DNA from: Winogradskyella eckloniae
GTDB lineage: Bacteria; Bacteroidota; Bacteroidia; Flavobacteriales; Flavobacteriaceae
Assembly (NCBI RefSeq): GCF_013249045.1
Contig: NZ_JABRWP010000003.1
Coordinates: 1-64,000 of the forward strand
Direction of reading: 5' to 3'
DNA: 64,000 nucleotides
The notes under the pieces are model-generated. The model saw nothing but the letters and a program-made list of their open reading frames with translations. It made no database searches and was not told the origin of the DNA. Of the stretch, positions 63,483-64,000 are shown in pieces (position 1 is the stretch's first letter; each line of letters starts with the position of its first letter). The translations under genes were made by a program, and so were the position numbers.

Positions 63483-64000
63483 TTATTGAAAGAGCTAATA
63501 TTCTAGAACTAATAGGTACTGGTAAAAACAAATATCATAGTTGTGTAATAACCAGTTATAGTATGGATTTGTCGTTTTTTGAGCATTTGGTTTTACCCAA
63601 ACTAAAAGCAGCAGGAGTTACTAATATTAATGTATTTGTAGATGCGGCAATGCTTGAGAAATATTTAGGTTCACATACGGCTTATAATCATATAAATTAT
63701 AAAGTTAATTACAGTATTACACCAATGGATAAGTCAGGTGCTTTTCACCCAAAAATGATGTTTCTAGCGGGTAAGACTAGGGGGTATTTATCTATAGGTA
63801 GTGGTAATATAACATCCAGTGGAATGCTCTATAATGACGAAATATGGGCTTCATTTTATTTAGCTAATGATAAGTTAAAAGCACAGCCCATATTTAAACA
63901 AGCATGGAATTACATCCAAGATTTTGTAATACACAGTCATAGTATTAATAGAACTAAGATACAATGGATAGAACAGCATGCTAAATGGATACAGTCACTT
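63479..64000 (+). CDS. Phospholipase-D-type nuclease, N-terminal part (cut by window end)
   Basis: From ATG 63,479 (overlapping the upstream stop as ATGA) the frame runs open to the window end, 174 codons. It has a PLD/HKD half-motif: AFHPKMMFLAGKTRGYLSIG (HxK at about 91-93) with SGNITSSGM carrying the Asn that follows in this superfamily. Proteins of this group act as nucleases (drmC, BfiI, Nuc) or are fused to helicases. The second HKD motif and any further domain are outside the window. The coupling with the 525-residue gene suggests a two- or three-gene defence unit. Confidence 0.82.
   Translation, partial: MIIERANILELIGTGKNKYHSCVITSYSMDLSFFEHLVLPKLKAAGVTNINVFVDAAMLEKYLGSHTAYNHINYKVNYSITPMDKSGAFHPKMMFLAGKTRGYLSIGSGNITSSGMLYNDEIWASFYLANDKLKAQPIFKQAWNYIQDFVIHSHSINRTKIQWIEQHAKWIQSL

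Overview
The window comes from a member of the Flavobacteriaceae (Bacteroidota). The evidence is a complete gliding-motility/type IX secretion block (gldK-gldL-gldM-gldN), the order miaB / sigma-54 activator / lptE / TPR protein / secG / groES / groEL, AT-rich DNA, promoters of the Bacteroidota type (TAnnTTTG -7 boxes) and near absence of Shine-Dalgarno sequences.

Region 1 (1-17,100) is accessory. It opens with the end of an IS3-family element. It contains repeats of about 135 bp (full copies near 131-274 and 15,752-15,889; a half copy near 11,371-11,436; a decayed copy near 10,941-11,049) that look like integron attC sites. Two single genes (283-765 and 15,896-17,011) are each enclosed by short inverted boxes continuous with those repeats, as in gene cassettes. 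Between them lie a cupredoxin-like protein, an AhpD-like protein and an AraC regulator with two matching promoter sites, a FAD monooxygenase, lipoproteins, an MFS transporter with its own AraC regulator, a nitrilase-GNAT fusion, remnants of SDR, Fic and DUF1877 genes, and an operon with a beta-propeller/acetolactate decarboxylase fusion and an MDR oxidoreductase under a third AraC regulator.

Region 2 (17,100-46,400) is core genome: DUF6090 protein, groEL/groES, secG, TPR protein, lptE, sigma-54 activator, miaB; then on the + strand small membrane proteins, topA, an arginase-fold protein that has lost metal ligands, gldKLMN, a DAO-type oxidoreductase, DUF983 protein, an ABC-F ATPase, a three-gene RND efflux operon, a frameshifted CPXCG zinc-ribbon gene and a plant-type LRR protein.

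Region 3 (46,551-64,000, continuing past the end) is an island at the initiator tRNA-Met gene. It starts with a tyrosine recombinase, then a maintenance module (unknown protein, ribbon-helix-helix protein, RepA-like ATPase, small protein, Toprim/zinc-ribbon protein), then one tightly packed + strand defence operon: hsdR, a RhuM-Fic fusion, hsdM, hsdS, a RecF/SMC-like ATPase, an HNH nuclease (Septu-like pair), an unrecognised 525-residue protein and a phospholipase-D-type nuclease cut by the window edge. The last two genes, translationally coupled to each other and to a Septu-like pair behind a complete type I restriction system, are the best candidate for an undescribed system; the cassette-like repeats are the second.
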